From NCBI GenBank assembly GCA_050014835.1, contig JBEKCO010000023.1:1-32888 (forward strand): DNA of 32,888 nt, written 5' to 3'. The position numbers were made by a program, and so were the translations under genes. The stretch is from Bog-793 sp050014835 (GTDB lineage Bacteria; Actinomycetota; Acidimicrobiia; Acidimicrobiales; Bog-793). Below are positions 15,732 to 24,014 of the stretch, in pieces. The number at the start of each line of letters is the position of its first letter. The stretch's first letter is position 1. The notes under the pieces were generated by a model. It did not search any database. It was given only the letters and a program-made list of their open reading frames with translations, and had not been told where the DNA came from.

Positions 15732-16364
15732 GTGACCGCCGACCCGGGCCTTGCGACGCCGGTCCCGAAGCGCAGCGGGCTGCGGATGACCGCCGACGAA
15801 CGGCGGGCCGCCGTCCTCCAGTCCGCACTGAAGGTCTTCGCCCGCGACGGCATCGCCGGGGCGTCGACCGAGGAGATCGCCGCCGCGGCGGGGATCTCCC
15901 AGCCGTATCTGTTCCGCCTGTTCGGGACGAAAAAGGAGCTCTTCTTAGAGACCGTCGCGCTCGGCTGCGCGGCGATCATCCGGTCGTTCCGGCAGGCGAG
16001 CGAGGGTCTCGAAGGCGCCGAGGCGATCGAGGCGATGGGCCGGAGCTACCCCGCTCTCGTCACGAACCACGACCTGCTCCTCATCCAACTGCAGGGCTAC
16101 GCGGCGTCGGGCGACCCGGAGATCCGCGCGTTCGTGTCGGAGCAGTTCGCGAACATCGTCCGCTACGTCGCCGATCGCACCGGACTCGGGCCGGCGGCGA
16201 TGCGGGAGTTCTTCGCCCAGGGGATGCTCTGCAACCTTGTCGCCGCGCTCGAACTGGCCGGTGTCGAGGAGCTCTGGTGCGACCTCCAAGACGACCCGTT
16301 CGTGAAGGCCCTGCACGGCCCGTTCTTCGCCCGCCGCGCCGCCGCGCCGCCGGCAGCCGACTAA
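15732..16364 (+). CDS. TetR/AcrR-family transcriptional regulator
   Basis: Residues about 22-70 are a classic TetR DNA-binding domain: RRAAVLQSALKVFARDGIAG, STEEIAAAAGISQPYLFRLFGTKKELF. The all-helical C-terminal ligand domain follows, total 210 aa. GTG 15732 is preferred over GTG 15711, since the latter lies inside the promoter. The downstream MFS exporter gene, 80 bp away and in the same direction, shares a motif with this gene's own promoter, so autoregulation plus control of the exporter is the likely role; the ligand is unknown. Confidence 0.9.
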   Translation: MTADPGLATPVPKRSGLRMTADERRAAVLQSALKVFARDGIAGASTEEIAAAAGISQPYLFRLFGTKKELFLETVALGCAAIIRSFRQASEGLEGAEAIEAMGRSYPALVTNHDLLLIQLQGYAASGDPEIRAFVSEQFANIVRYVADRTGLGPAAMREFFAQGMLCNLVAALELAGVEELWCDLQDDPFVKALHGPFFARRAAAPPAAD

Positions 16365-16398
16365 GCGATACCGCCTCCCCGGGTTTCGTTGTGCATTC

Positions 16399-16415
16399 AG
16401 TAACTAGTAACTACT
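16399..16415. promoter_or_regulatory. Candidate TetR operator upstream of the MFS exporter
   Basis: AGTAACT is repeated directly at 16399-16405 and 16406-16412, followed by ACT. CTAGTAACTACT (16404-16415) matches the element in the tetR promoter in 10 of 12 positions. The stretch is AT-rich and lies 30 nt upstream of the start codon, where a bound repressor would block transcription. Confidence 0.5.
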
Positions 16416-16444
16416 CAATACCAAGATAGGCAAAGGAGCGAAGT

Positions 16445-17896
16445 GTGACCGCCCGTGTCGCAGCACGAGCCCGGAACGCCGGATCCGCCCGCCGGCCCCG
16501 TTCGACCGTTTTCTGGGCGATCCTCGTCACCGGCGTGGCGCAGTTCATGGCGGCGCTCGACAATCTCGTCGTCACGACGGCGCTGCCGGTGATCCGTCGC
16601 AGCCTCGGAACCGGTCTCGCCGGCCTCGAGTGGACGGTCAACGCGTTCACGCTGAGCTTCGCCGTGTTGCTGCTCACGGGCGCCGCGCTCGGTGACCGCT
16701 TCGGCCGGCGCCGGATGTTCGTCGTCGGGCTCGCGCTCTTCACCGTCTCGTCCGCCGCGGCCGCGCTCGCGCCGAACATCGACGCGCTCGTCGCGGCCCG
16801 CGCCTTCCAGGGAGCCGGGGGCGCGCTCATCGTGCCGCTCTCGCTCACGCTGCTGTCGGCCGGGGTGCCCGCGGCGCGCCGCAACGTCGCCCTCGGCATC
16901 TGGGGTGCGCTCGGCGGGCTCGCCGTCGCCGTCGGGCCGCTCGTCGGTGGCGCTGTCGTCCAGGGATTGTCGTGGCAGTGGATCTTTTGGATCAACGTCC
17001 CGATCGGGATCGCGCTCGTCCCGCTCGCCAGGTTCCGCCTCGCCGAGTCCTTTGGCGACCGCCGGCCGCTTGATGTCGCCGGCGTCGTCCTGGCGAGCGC
17101 GGGTCTTTTCGGGGTCGTGTTCGGCCTCGTCCGGGGGGGTGCGCTCGGCTGGGGGAGCGACGAGGTGCTCGCCGGCTTCGCCGCCGGAGCCGTGGCGCTC
17201 GCCGGGTTCTTTGCCGCCGAGCACCGTTCCGCCCACCCGATGCTGCCGCTCCGGCTGTTCCGGCTGCGGGGCTTCTCGGTCGTGAACGGCGTCTCGGTGT
17301 TCATGAGCTTCGGGATGTTCGGGTCGATCTTCTTCCTCGCCCAATTCCTCCAGACGGTCCAGCACTACTCGCCGCTCTCCGCGGGGATCCGGACGCTGCC
17401 GTGGACGGCGATGCCCGTCGTCGTCGCGCCGGCCGCGGGACTGCTCGTCGAGCGGCTCGGTGGGCGCGCGCTCATCGCGACGGGGCTCGCCCTGCAGGCG
17501 GTCGGGCTCGGATGGATCGCCGTCGTGCTCACGCCGACGACGCCGTACACGGACTTCATCCCGGCCTTCGTCCTGTCGGGCGTCGGGATGTCGCTCTTTT
17601 TCGTCCCGGTCGCCTCCGTCGTCCTCGGCGCGGTGCCCCGTGTCGCCGAGGGCGTCGCCTCAGGCACCAACAACGCCCTGCGCGAGCTCGGCGGTGTGCT
17701 CGGGATCTCCGTTCTGGGCGCCGTGTTCGCGAGCTTCGGGAGCTACGCGAGCGGCGCGAGCTACGTCACCGGGCTTATGCCGGCGCTGCGCGTCGGCATC
17801 GTCGCCGCCGCCGCCGGCGCGCTGCTCGCGCACCTTCTGCCGGGCCGGCGCCAAACCGACCCGCTGCTCGCGGCGTCGGCGCTGGAGGCGGCGTGA
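16445..17896 (+). CDS. MFS multidrug exporter, DHA2 (14-helix) type
   Basis: This proton-driven efflux protein (483 aa) resembles EmrB/QacA. It shows the helix-1 motif FMAALDNLVVTTALPVI, motif A GDRFGRRRMFV, motif B with an Arg in ARAFQGAGGALIVP, and antiporter motif C GALGGLAVAVGPLVGG. About fourteen hydrophobic segments follow. The GTG start is set by AAGGAG (16433-16438). It is placed directly behind a TetR gene, the usual drug-responsive pair. The substrate cannot be predicted. The C-terminal tail is short and cytoplasmic. Confidence 0.92.
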   Translation: MTARVAARARNAGSARRPRSTVFWAILVTGVAQFMAALDNLVVTTALPVIRRSLGTGLAGLEWTVNAFTLSFAVLLLTGAALGDRFGRRRMFVVGLALFTVSSAAAALAPNIDALVAARAFQGAGGALIVPLSLTLLSAGVPAARRNVALGIWGALGGLAVAVGPLVGGAVVQGLSWQWIFWINVPIGIALVPLARFRLAESFGDRRPLDVAGVVLASAGLFGVVFGLVRGGALGWGSDEVLAGFAAGAVALAGFFAAEHRSAHPMLPLRLFRLRGFSVVNGVSVFMSFGMFGSIFFLAQFLQTVQHYSPLSAGIRTLPWTAMPVVVAPAAGLLVERLGGRALIATGLALQAVGLGWIAVVLTPTTPYTDFIPAFVLSGVGMSLFFVPVASVVLGAVPRVAEGVASGTNNALRELGGVLGISVLGAVFASFGSYASGASYVTGLMPALRVGIVAAAAGALLAHLLPGRRQTDPLLAASALEAA

Positions 17897-17948
17897 CGCG
17901 TCTTTCGGCCGGGGTCGGGGCGCCTTCGGGTGGCGTCGGCCGACCGAT

Positions 17949-17954
17949 TAGATT
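17949..17954 (+). promoter_or_regulatory. -10 element of pdxS, probable leaderless start
   Basis: TAGATT ends 6 nt before the pdxS ATG at 17961, placing the transcript start at or next to the A of ATG. No convincing -35 hexamer is seen, and the only purine-rich stretch, AGGG, is too close to the ATG to act as a ribosome site. Confidence 0.45.
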
Positions 17955-17960
17955 CAGGGC

Positions 17961-18875
17961 ATGGCGAGCAAGCGCGGGACGAGAGGCAACGCTGCGGAGC
18001 ACGTGACGGGGACGGACCGGGTGAAGCGCGGCCTCGCCGAGATGCTGCGGGGCGGCGTGATCATGGACGTCGTGACCCCCGAGCACGCGAAGATCGCCGA
18101 GGACGCCGGGGCTGTCGCCGTGATGGCGCTCGAGCGCGTCCCGGCCGACATCCGCCGGGACGGTGGCGTCGCGCGCATGAGCGACCCGGCCCTCATCGAG
18201 GCGATCAAGGCGGCGGTGACGATCCCCGTCATGGCCAAGGCGCGCATCGGGCACTTCGCCGAGGCGCAGATCCTCGCGGCGCTCGAGGTCGACTACATCG
18301 ACGAGAGCGAGGTCCTCACCCCGGCCGACGAGGCGTACCACATCGACAAGTGGGCCTTCGAGGTCCCGTTCGTCTGCGGCGCGACGAACCTCGGCGAGGC
18401 GCTGCGGCGCATCTCGGAGGGCGCGGCGATGATCCGCTCGAAGGGGGAGGCCGGGACCGGGAACATCGTCGAGGCCGTGCGGCACCTCCGTTCGATCCTC
18501 GGTGACATCCGCGCCATCGCCGGCTGCGACCCCACCGAGCGCTACGGGTGGGCGAAGCACCTCCAGGCTCCGGTCGGGCTCGTCGAGGAGATCGCCGGGA
18601 CGGGCCGGCTCCCCGTGCCGCTTTTCTGCGCGGGCGGGATCGCCACCCCGGCGGACGCGGCGCTCGTCATGCAGCTCGGCGCCGAGGCGGTCTTCGTCGG
18701 TTCCGGGATCTTCAAGAGCGAGGACCCCGCCGTCCGTGCCCGGGCGATCGTCGAGGCGACGGCGCACTTCGCCGACCCCGAGATTCTCGCCAAGGTGTCG
18801 CGGGGCCTTGGCACGCCGATGAAGGGCGCCGAGATCGCGACCCTCGAGACGAGGCTTGCCGATCGCGGCTGGTGA
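17961..18875 (+). CDS. pdxS: Pyridoxal 5'-phosphate synthase subunit PdxS
   Basis: PdxS builds PLP from ribose 5-phosphate, glyceraldehyde 3-phosphate and ammonia delivered by PdxT. The 304-aa protein is highly conserved: KRGLAEMLRGGVIMDVV with Asp36, VMAKARIGHFAEAQ with the Schiff-base Lys93, DYIDESEVLTPADE, SKGEAGTGNIVEA with Lys161, and AGGIATPADAALVMQLGA. It is complete, with all catalytic residues. It is followed after 1 nt by pdxT, so the two are co-expressed, giving the DXP-independent B6 pathway. Confidence 0.97.
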   Translation: MASKRGTRGNAAEHVTGTDRVKRGLAEMLRGGVIMDVVTPEHAKIAEDAGAVAVMALERVPADIRRDGGVARMSDPALIEAIKAAVTIPVMAKARIGHFAEAQILAALEVDYIDESEVLTPADEAYHIDKWAFEVPFVCGATNLGEALRRISEGAAMIRSKGEAGTGNIVEAVRHLRSILGDIRAIAGCDPTERYGWAKHLQAPVGLVEEIAGTGRLPVPLFCAGGIATPADAALVMQLGAEAVFVGSGIFKSEDPAVRARAIVEATAHFADPEILAKVSRGLGTPMKGAEIATLETRLADRGW

Positions 18876-18876
18876 G

Positions 18877-19530
18877 ATGGTGAGGGAACCGAGCGCCGCG
18901 GCCCAGGGCCGCGCTGTCGCCCACGCCCCGGCGATCGGGGTGCTCGCGCTCCAGGGCGACGTCTCCGAGCACGCCGGCGCGTTGTGCGCCCTCGGCGTCG
19001 GGGTCGTCGAGGTCCGGCTGCCCGCCGATCTCGCCCGCATCGGCGCGCTCGTGCTCCCGGGCGGGGAGTCGACGACGCTCCAGCTGCTCATCGAGGCGGC
19101 CGGCCTGCGGTCGCCGATCGCCGCGCGGCTCGCGGCGGGGATGCCCGTCCTCGGCACGTGCGCCGGGATGATCCTGCTCGCCGCCACGGTGCTCGACGGC
19201 CGGCCCGACCAGTGGAGCTTCGGCGCCATCGACCTCGCGGTGCGCCGGAACGCGTTCGGCCGCCAGGTCGCCTCGTTCGAGGAGGACCTCGAGCTCGACG
19301 GCGTCGCCGGTGGGCGCATGCACGCCGTGTTCATCCGCGCCCCGGTCGTCGAAGCGGTCGGACCGGGGGTCGCGGTCCTGGCGAGCATCTCGATGTCCGG
19401 CGACGGCGTGCATCCCGTCGCCTGCCGCGAGGGGCGTGTGACCGTCACCGCGTTCCATCCTGAGCTCGTCGGCGACCACCGCTTCCACGAGCTGCTCGTC
19501 GCCGATGCGGTGGCGGCCGCGGCCGGCTGA
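18877..19530 (+). CDS. pdxT: Pyridoxal 5'-phosphate synthase glutaminase PdxT
   Basis: PdxT hydrolyses glutamine and channels ammonia to PdxS. The 217-aa protein has the oxyanion segment PGGESTT (61-67), nucleophile Cys95 in GTCAGM, and the His194/Glu196 pair in FHPE. An N-terminal extension of about 18 residues precedes the usual IGVLALQGDVSEH start. ATG 18877 lies one base after the pdxS stop; GTG 18880 is a close alternative. Confidence 0.95.
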   Translation: MVREPSAAAQGRAVAHAPAIGVLALQGDVSEHAGALCALGVGVVEVRLPADLARIGALVLPGGESTTLQLLIEAAGLRSPIAARLAAGMPVLGTCAGMILLAATVLDGRPDQWSFGAIDLAVRRNAFGRQVASFEEDLELDGVAGGRMHAVFIRAPVVEAVGPGVAVLASISMSGDGVHPVACREGRVTVTAFHPELVGDHRFHELLVADAVAAAAG

Positions 19531-19600
19531 GTCCGGGCCGCGATTCGACCTCAGCTGGCTCGCTCGGCGGTCTTTTCCCTGCTTCAGCTCCCACCGATGC

Positions 19601-20138
19601 CGGCGGGCCAGCGGGCAGCAAGTCCTTCACGCACGCTCGGCGGCCTGGAAGGTCGAGCTGTTCTCAGCGACCGAGTTCGGGATCGTGAACCCGCCCGTGG
19701 CGCTGGGGTCGGGGAAGCCGGGCTCTCCGTGGGTGCGCATGCACCGGGCGTAAATGAGCTGCTCGGCCTGGAACTTGGTCGCTACGGCAGGAGTCACCTT
19801 CCGGGCGACTGCGTATTTCCGGCAGACCGCGGAGGCGGCTTGGCAGGTCGGCGAGTTGGGGTTGAAGCCGTGGCCGAGGTAGCGGTTGACGCCACCCGGG
19901 GGGGGGCGCTGCCGGGGACGAGCGGATTGGGGTAGTCGCTGACCCCGTGGGCGCGCATGCACTGCGTGAACTCCAGCATCTTCGAGGTGACGCCCTCAGA
20001 AGGCGAGGAACCCCCCGTCGACCCGGCCGACGCGGCGGTCGTCGTCGGGCTCGACCCGGAGCTCGCGACGCCGGGGGACGCCGACCCGCCCCCGCACGCC
20101 GACAAGCCGAGCCCAACACCAACGAACGCGGTCAGCAA
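19601..20138 (-). pseudogene. Decayed lipoprotein gene of the FxxCMRxHG repeat type
   Basis: The first frame (from TTG 20138) has a short hydrophobic leader ending LSAC-GGGS, a lipobox, then Ser/Thr/Gly-rich linker and FTQCMRAHGVSDYPNP. It is lost at a run of nine C on the minus strand (plus 19898-19906). The next frame continues with GGVNRYLGHGFNPNSPTC and a second copy of the motif, YARCMRTHGEPGFPDP, and ends AERA-stop. The expected C-K-D-L-L-P-A-G tail sits in another frame directly after. A possible older start, ATG eight codons upstream, is cut by TAG and would supply the missing basic n-region. So two frameshifts and perhaps a nonsense codon disrupt it. Such extracellular lipoproteins are common in Actinomycetota; function unknown. 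Confidence 0.75.
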
Positions 20139-20360
20139 GGTACTCCACCGCTACCGTCTGGCCGAGTGCTCGGGCATTCTCCCGCCGGTATGCCCAGCTC
20201 TCACATCGGTCACTTCGTCCTGTGCCTTAAGTCCGCGGGCAAACGCCTGAGGATAGAGGGGGACGCCGTCGTCGTGGGCGTCAAGCATTCTGTCGGGGCC
20301 AGTTTCGGATCGCGTGCCAGCTACGAACGGTTCACCCGATCGACTGGGTTGCGGTGTGTC

Positions 20361-20756
20361 TCACTTACTCGCTGGCGAAGAGCTTCCGGCGTCGCTCGCC
20401 GACGCCGTGATGTGCTGGTGGATTTCGTGGATCCTGTCCGAATCCGCGCGACGTTGAGCCTGATACTCCTCGTGTGCCTTCGCCATGATCTCCGCGGTGA
20501 TGTGCGGCTGCTTCGCCAAGACGGGGTGGTGCTTGTGGCAGGCCTTGTAGGGTGTGCCTTCCACCTTGTGCAGGCCGATCCGCCAACAGCCCGTGTCGTG
20601 GCAGTTGACATGTTTCAGGGCGACGAGGAGCGCGCCAACGAGCGTGATTTCTCCGATGTCGGAGCCCGCGCCCGACCAGAAGCCGTAGTGGGGACCGCCG
20701 CCGCCGATGCCAAAGAACCAGTACAGCCAGTTACCGATGGCGTGCAATACCGACAT
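20361..20756 (-). CDS. Small two-helix membrane protein with Cys/His-rich segment
   Basis: The 131-aa protein starts at ATG 20756 behind a purine-rich GGAAAGGGA. Residues 3-20 and 33-50 are hydrophobic, separated by GGGGPHYGFWSGAGSDIGE. A cytoplasmic part rich in His and Cys follows (HVNCHDTGCWRIG, then KACHKHHPVL), possibly metal-binding, and then a charged, Gln/His-rich helix. I recall similar HYGFWSG...NCHxxGCWRxG proteins as unassigned genes of actinobacteria and their phages, but no function is known to me. No phage genes lie next to it. The frame is open upstream, but without a ribosome site. Confidence 0.6.
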   Translation of the reverse strand: MSVLHAIGNWLYWFFGIGGGGPHYGFWSGAGSDIGEITLVGALLVALKHVNCHDTGCWRIGLHKVEGTPYKACHKHHPVLAKQPHITAEIMAKAHEEYQAQRRADSDRIHEIHQHITASASDAGSSSPASK

Positions 20757-21160
20757 GGTGGTCCCTTTCCTTCGGTTCTGGTCGGCACCACACGCCCGTT
20801 GAGGGGGTGGGCACCTGGCCACCGCCAGTTTCTCGGGCCCCTTTCCGTTACCGGGATGCCCTTTCTGGGACGATTCTGCTGCGCACGAGCCTGACTGAGG
20901 GGGATCCTCCCCGGCCACCGGCGCGTCCGGTAGGCGGCGAGCACTCAGACCATCGACGCCCGCCTTTTGCCCACGGACGCGGTCCTCGGCCGGAGATCGG
21001 TGATGTCGGTTTCCCGACGAAACCCCCCTCTCGATCGACTGGGCCTTCACGTTGGCAGAGGCACCGCGTTCGGTTCCCTCACGAGCAGACCAAGCCGAGG
21101 TCGAATAGTGTCCCGATTGGACCACGTGGCGGCGATATCACTGCAGAGACGGGGGACCCG
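20757..21160. other. Intergenic region, no gene recognised
   Basis: This 404-bp stretch separates divergent genes starting at 20756 (minus) and 21161 (plus). I find no conserved RNA, tRNA or coding pattern. The frames open here have no ribosome site and no family resemblance. It contains a small palindrome around GGGGGATCCTCCCC and presumably both promoters. Confidence 0.4.
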
Positions 21161-21832
21161 ATGATTCGTCGACTGTCAGCTCTTCTCATTGTCCTGGGGG
21201 CACTCTCGGCCACGGCTACGAGTGCCGGTGCTGTGACATCTCGTGGTGAGTCGGCGAAACAGCTGGTGCAGGCTGCCGCGAAGGCGCTCGCCTCGGCGAG
21301 ATCGCTGCGGATGTCCGGGACGATCTCGACCTCCAGTGGTTCCACGGCCGTGGATTTCGAGCTCTTCTCGAACGGCGATGTGGAGGGCAGCCTCACGATC
21401 GGCGGTCAACTCGTGCACGTCACGGTCGTCAATGGCACGGACTATTTTCAGGCGTCGGCGGTGTACTGGCAGAAAGAAGGTTCTTTTCCGGCCACCCTGG
21501 CCAAGAGCATCGCCCCGGACTGGATCAGTTTCCCGAATTCGGGTTCTAACGGATTTGGCACGAGCTTTGAGATCGCGCCGCTCGCTACCAGCCTGAAAGA
21601 GACCGCCGGTTTGTCGATCGTCGGGCACAAGAAGGTCGACGGGCACGCCGCCGTGGGCGTCAAGTGCTCGGACGGATCCGTGTTCTGGATCGCTGCCTCG
21701 GGCACGCCGTACCCGATCGTCGACTCCAAACTGGGCAGCGGCGGCGGCAGCCTGACGTTCAGCGGCTGGAACAGCTTCACGTTGCCGAAAGCGCCGAAGA
21801 AGGCCATCGCGCTTTCGTCACTGAGTTCCTGA
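21161..21832 (+). CDS. Secreted LppX/LprG-like protein
   Basis: ATG 21161 follows GGGGGA at good spacing. Residues 1-24 are a Sec signal peptide (MIRRLSALLIVLGAL... ending SAGA-V) without a lipobox Cys. The mature part (223 aa in total) has the pattern of the LolA-fold LppX/LprAFG group: an Ala-rich first helix (AKQLVQAAAKALASARSLRMSGTI is its core, 32-55), then beta strands with GDVEGSLTIGG, TDYFQASAVYWQKEGS and WISFPNSG. That family carries lipids or lipoglycans at the envelope; the match here is by pattern only. It appears to be a single-gene unit. Confidence 0.6.
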   Translation: MIRRLSALLIVLGALSATATSAGAVTSRGESAKQLVQAAAKALASARSLRMSGTISTSSGSTAVDFELFSNGDVEGSLTIGGQLVHVTVVNGTDYFQASAVYWQKEGSFPATLAKSIAPDWISFPNSGSNGFGTSFEIAPLATSLKETAGLSIVGHKKVDGHAAVGVKCSDGSVFWIAASGTPYPIVDSKLGSGGGSLTFSGWNSFTLPKAPKKAIALSSLSS

Positions 21833-21950
21833 CGGGCGGTTCGCGGTTCTCTTCGATCGGCACTGGGCCACAACGCCTGGCGAGAATCGGCAGCGCTGTG
21901 GGGTCGGGCGGCACCGCTAGCCTCGGCTGCGGCGATCGGGGGGAGGATCG

Positions 21951-22418
21951 ATGGCGGTTAAGGAACTCGGGCATCTCGTTCTCTACGTGCACGACCTCGA
22001 GCGCTCTGCCGGCTTCTACCGCGACGTGCTCGGCTGGCACGAGGTCGTCGGCCCGGGCGGCGACGCCGACGCACCGCGTTCGTTCCCGGTCGCCGTCTTT
22101 TCCGGTGGCCGCACCCATCACGAGCTTTTGCTCATCGAGGTCGGCCCGGACGCGCCCGGTCCCCTCACCGGCCGGCATGCGGGGCTCTACCACTTCGGGC
22201 TGAAAGTCGGGGACTCCGACGACGGGCTGCGCGCCGCGCTCGCCAGGGTCGAGGCGGCCGGGTCCGAGGTCACCGGGGCCTCCGACCACACGGTCACCCA
22301 CAGCGTTTACATCCGGGATCCCGACGGGAACGAGGTCGAGCTCTTCGTCGACGTTCCCGGGGTCGACTGGAGCGATCCCGCCAACCTCGTCGCGCCGATC
22401 CGGCCGCTCCGGCTCTAG
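21951..22418 (+). CDS. VOC/glyoxalase-fold dioxygenase-like protein
   Basis: The 155-aa protein has two beta-alpha-beta-beta-beta modules. Metal-ligand candidates are His8 in ELGHLVLYV, His near 77 in GLYHFGLKV and Glu in DPDGNEVELFVD, as in catechol 2,3-dioxygenase-like members. SAGFYRDVLGWHEV is the usual first-module helix. GGGGGAGG precedes the ATG. The chemistry may be ring cleavage, isomerisation or fosfomycin/bleomycin-type binding; the sequence does not settle it. It ends 16 bp from the convergent guaB. Confidence 0.85.
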   Translation: MAVKELGHLVLYVHDLERSAGFYRDVLGWHEVVGPGGDADAPRSFPVAVFSGGRTHHELLLIEVGPDAPGPLTGRHAGLYHFGLKVGDSDDGLRAALARVEAAGSEVTGASDHTVTHSVYIRDPDGNEVELFVDVPGVDWSDPANLVAPIRPLRL

Positions 22419-22434
22419 CCGGTCTGCTCCCCGG

Positions 22435-23925
22435 TCAGGTGTCGCTCGTGAGGTAGTTCGGCGCGTCGCGCACGCCGGACAGATCGTGGGGGTGGCTTTC
22501 GCGGTGGGCCTCGGGGCTGACGCGGATGAAGCGCGCCTTCGTACGCAGCTCGGCGATCGTGCGCGTCCCGCAGTAACCCATCGCCTGGCGCAGACCCCCG
22601 ACGAGCTGGTGGACGACCCCGGTGAGCGGGCCCCGGAACGGCACGTAGCCCTCGACGCCTTCGGGCACGACCTTGTCCGGGTCGACGACCGTCTCCTGGG
22701 AGTAGCGGTCCTTCGAGTACGAGCGGGTCGCCATCGCCGAGAGGCTCCCCATTCCCCGGTAGTGCTTCATCGGCCGGTTCCCGATCATCGTCGTCTCGCC
22801 GGGGCTCTCCTCGACGCCGGCGAACAGCCCGCCGATCATCACGGCGTGCGCCCCGGCGCCGATGGCCTTGGCGATGTCGCCCGAGAAGCGCACGCCCCCG
22901 TCGGCGAGGACCCCGACGCCGAGCCGGTCCGCCTCGGCGGCGCACTCGTGGATCGCCGTCCATTGCGGGATGCCGACCCCGGTCACCACCCGCGTCGTGC
23001 AGATCGCCCCGGGCCCGAGTCCGACCTTCACGACGTCGGCGCCGGCTTCGGCGAGCGCCTTCGTCGCCGCGGCGGTGCCGACGTTGCCGGCGATGATCAC
23101 GCCACCGGGCCAATTGCTCCGTAGCTCGGCGACCGTCTCGATCACCCGGCGGGCGTGGCCGTGGGCGGTGTCGACGCAGATGACGTCGACCTCGGCGTCG
23201 ATCAGAATCTTGGCCCGGGAATATCCCTCGGCTCCCACGCCGATCGCCGCGGCGACCCGCAACCGCCCGTCGGCGTCCTTGCAGGCCTGGGGGAAGGCCG
23301 CCTGCTTCGTGATGTCCTTCACCGTGATGAGCCCGCGCAGCCGGTTCTCGGCGTCGACGATCGGGAGCTTCTCGACCTTGGCCGCGCCGAGGATGCGGCG
23401 CGCCCCGGCGAGGTCGGTCCCGACCGGCGCCGTGACGAGGCCCGTGGAGGTCATCATCAGCGAGACGAGGACCGTCGAGTCCTCAAGGAAACGCAGGTCG
23501 CGGTTCGTCACGATCCCGAGCAGGTGGTCGTCGGGATCGACGACGGGGATCCCCGAGATGTGGAAGCGGCTCATCAGCTCGAGAGCCTCGGAAACGGGGC
23601 GGTCCGGGCCGATCTTGATCGGGTTGAGCACCATGCCCGCCTCGGAGCGCTTGACGCGGTCGACCTCCTCGGCCTGGCGCTCACCGGCCATGTTGCGGTG
23701 GATGACCCCCAGTCCGCCGAGGCGCGCCAGCGCGATCGCCAGCCGGGCCTCGGTGACGGAGTCCATCGCCGCCGAGACGAGCGGGATGTTGAGCTCGAGC
23801 CCTTTGCACAGGCGCGCCGTCGTGTCGACCTCGTGGGGCAGGACGTCGGATTCCTGGGGGACGAGCAGGACGTCGTCGAAGGTCAGGGCGACGCCGTCAC
23901 TGGACTGCGGATCGACGAGCGCCAC
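22435..23925 (-). CDS. guaB: Inosine-5'-monophosphate dehydrogenase
   Basis: GuaB oxidises IMP to XMP, the committed step of GMP synthesis. The 496-aa protein has the barrel start LTFDDVLLVPQESDVLP, two CBS domains between about 98 and 212 (MVLNPIKIGPDRPVSEAL, HISGIPVVD, KVEKLPIVDAENRLRGLITVKD), the catalytic loop GPGAICTTR with Cys309, and the flap motif KDRYSQ. Ala replaces the usual Ser in GPGS-ICTTR. GTG 23925 has GGAGGG 8-10 nt upstream. No guaA or second guaB paralog is in the window. All catalytic residues are present. Confidence 0.96.
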   Translation of the reverse strand: MALVDPQSSDGVALTFDDVLLVPQESDVLPHEVDTTARLCKGLELNIPLVSAAMDSVTEARLAIALARLGGLGVIHRNMAGERQAEEVDRVKRSEAGMVLNPIKIGPDRPVSEALELMSRFHISGIPVVDPDDHLLGIVTNRDLRFLEDSTVLVSLMMTSTGLVTAPVGTDLAGARRILGAAKVEKLPIVDAENRLRGLITVKDITKQAAFPQACKDADGRLRVAAAIGVGAEGYSRAKILIDAEVDVICVDTAHGHARRVIETVAELRSNWPGGVIIAGNVGTAAATKALAEAGADVVKVGLGPGAICTTRVVTGVGIPQWTAIHECAAEADRLGVGVLADGGVRFSGDIAKAIGAGAHAVMIGGLFAGVEESPGETTMIGNRPMKHYRGMGSLSAMATRSYSKDRYSQETVVDPDKVVPEGVEGYVPFRGPLTGVVHQLVGGLRQAMGYCGTRTIAELRTKARFIRVSPEAHRESHPHDLSGVRDAPNYLTSDT

Positions 23926-24014
23926 GGCGCACCCCCTCCGGTTCGAGCCCGAGACGGCCAGGGCTGGTTCCCAGAACAGTACCGACTGTCCGCCCGCAAG
24001 GACCGCTTTGGCTC

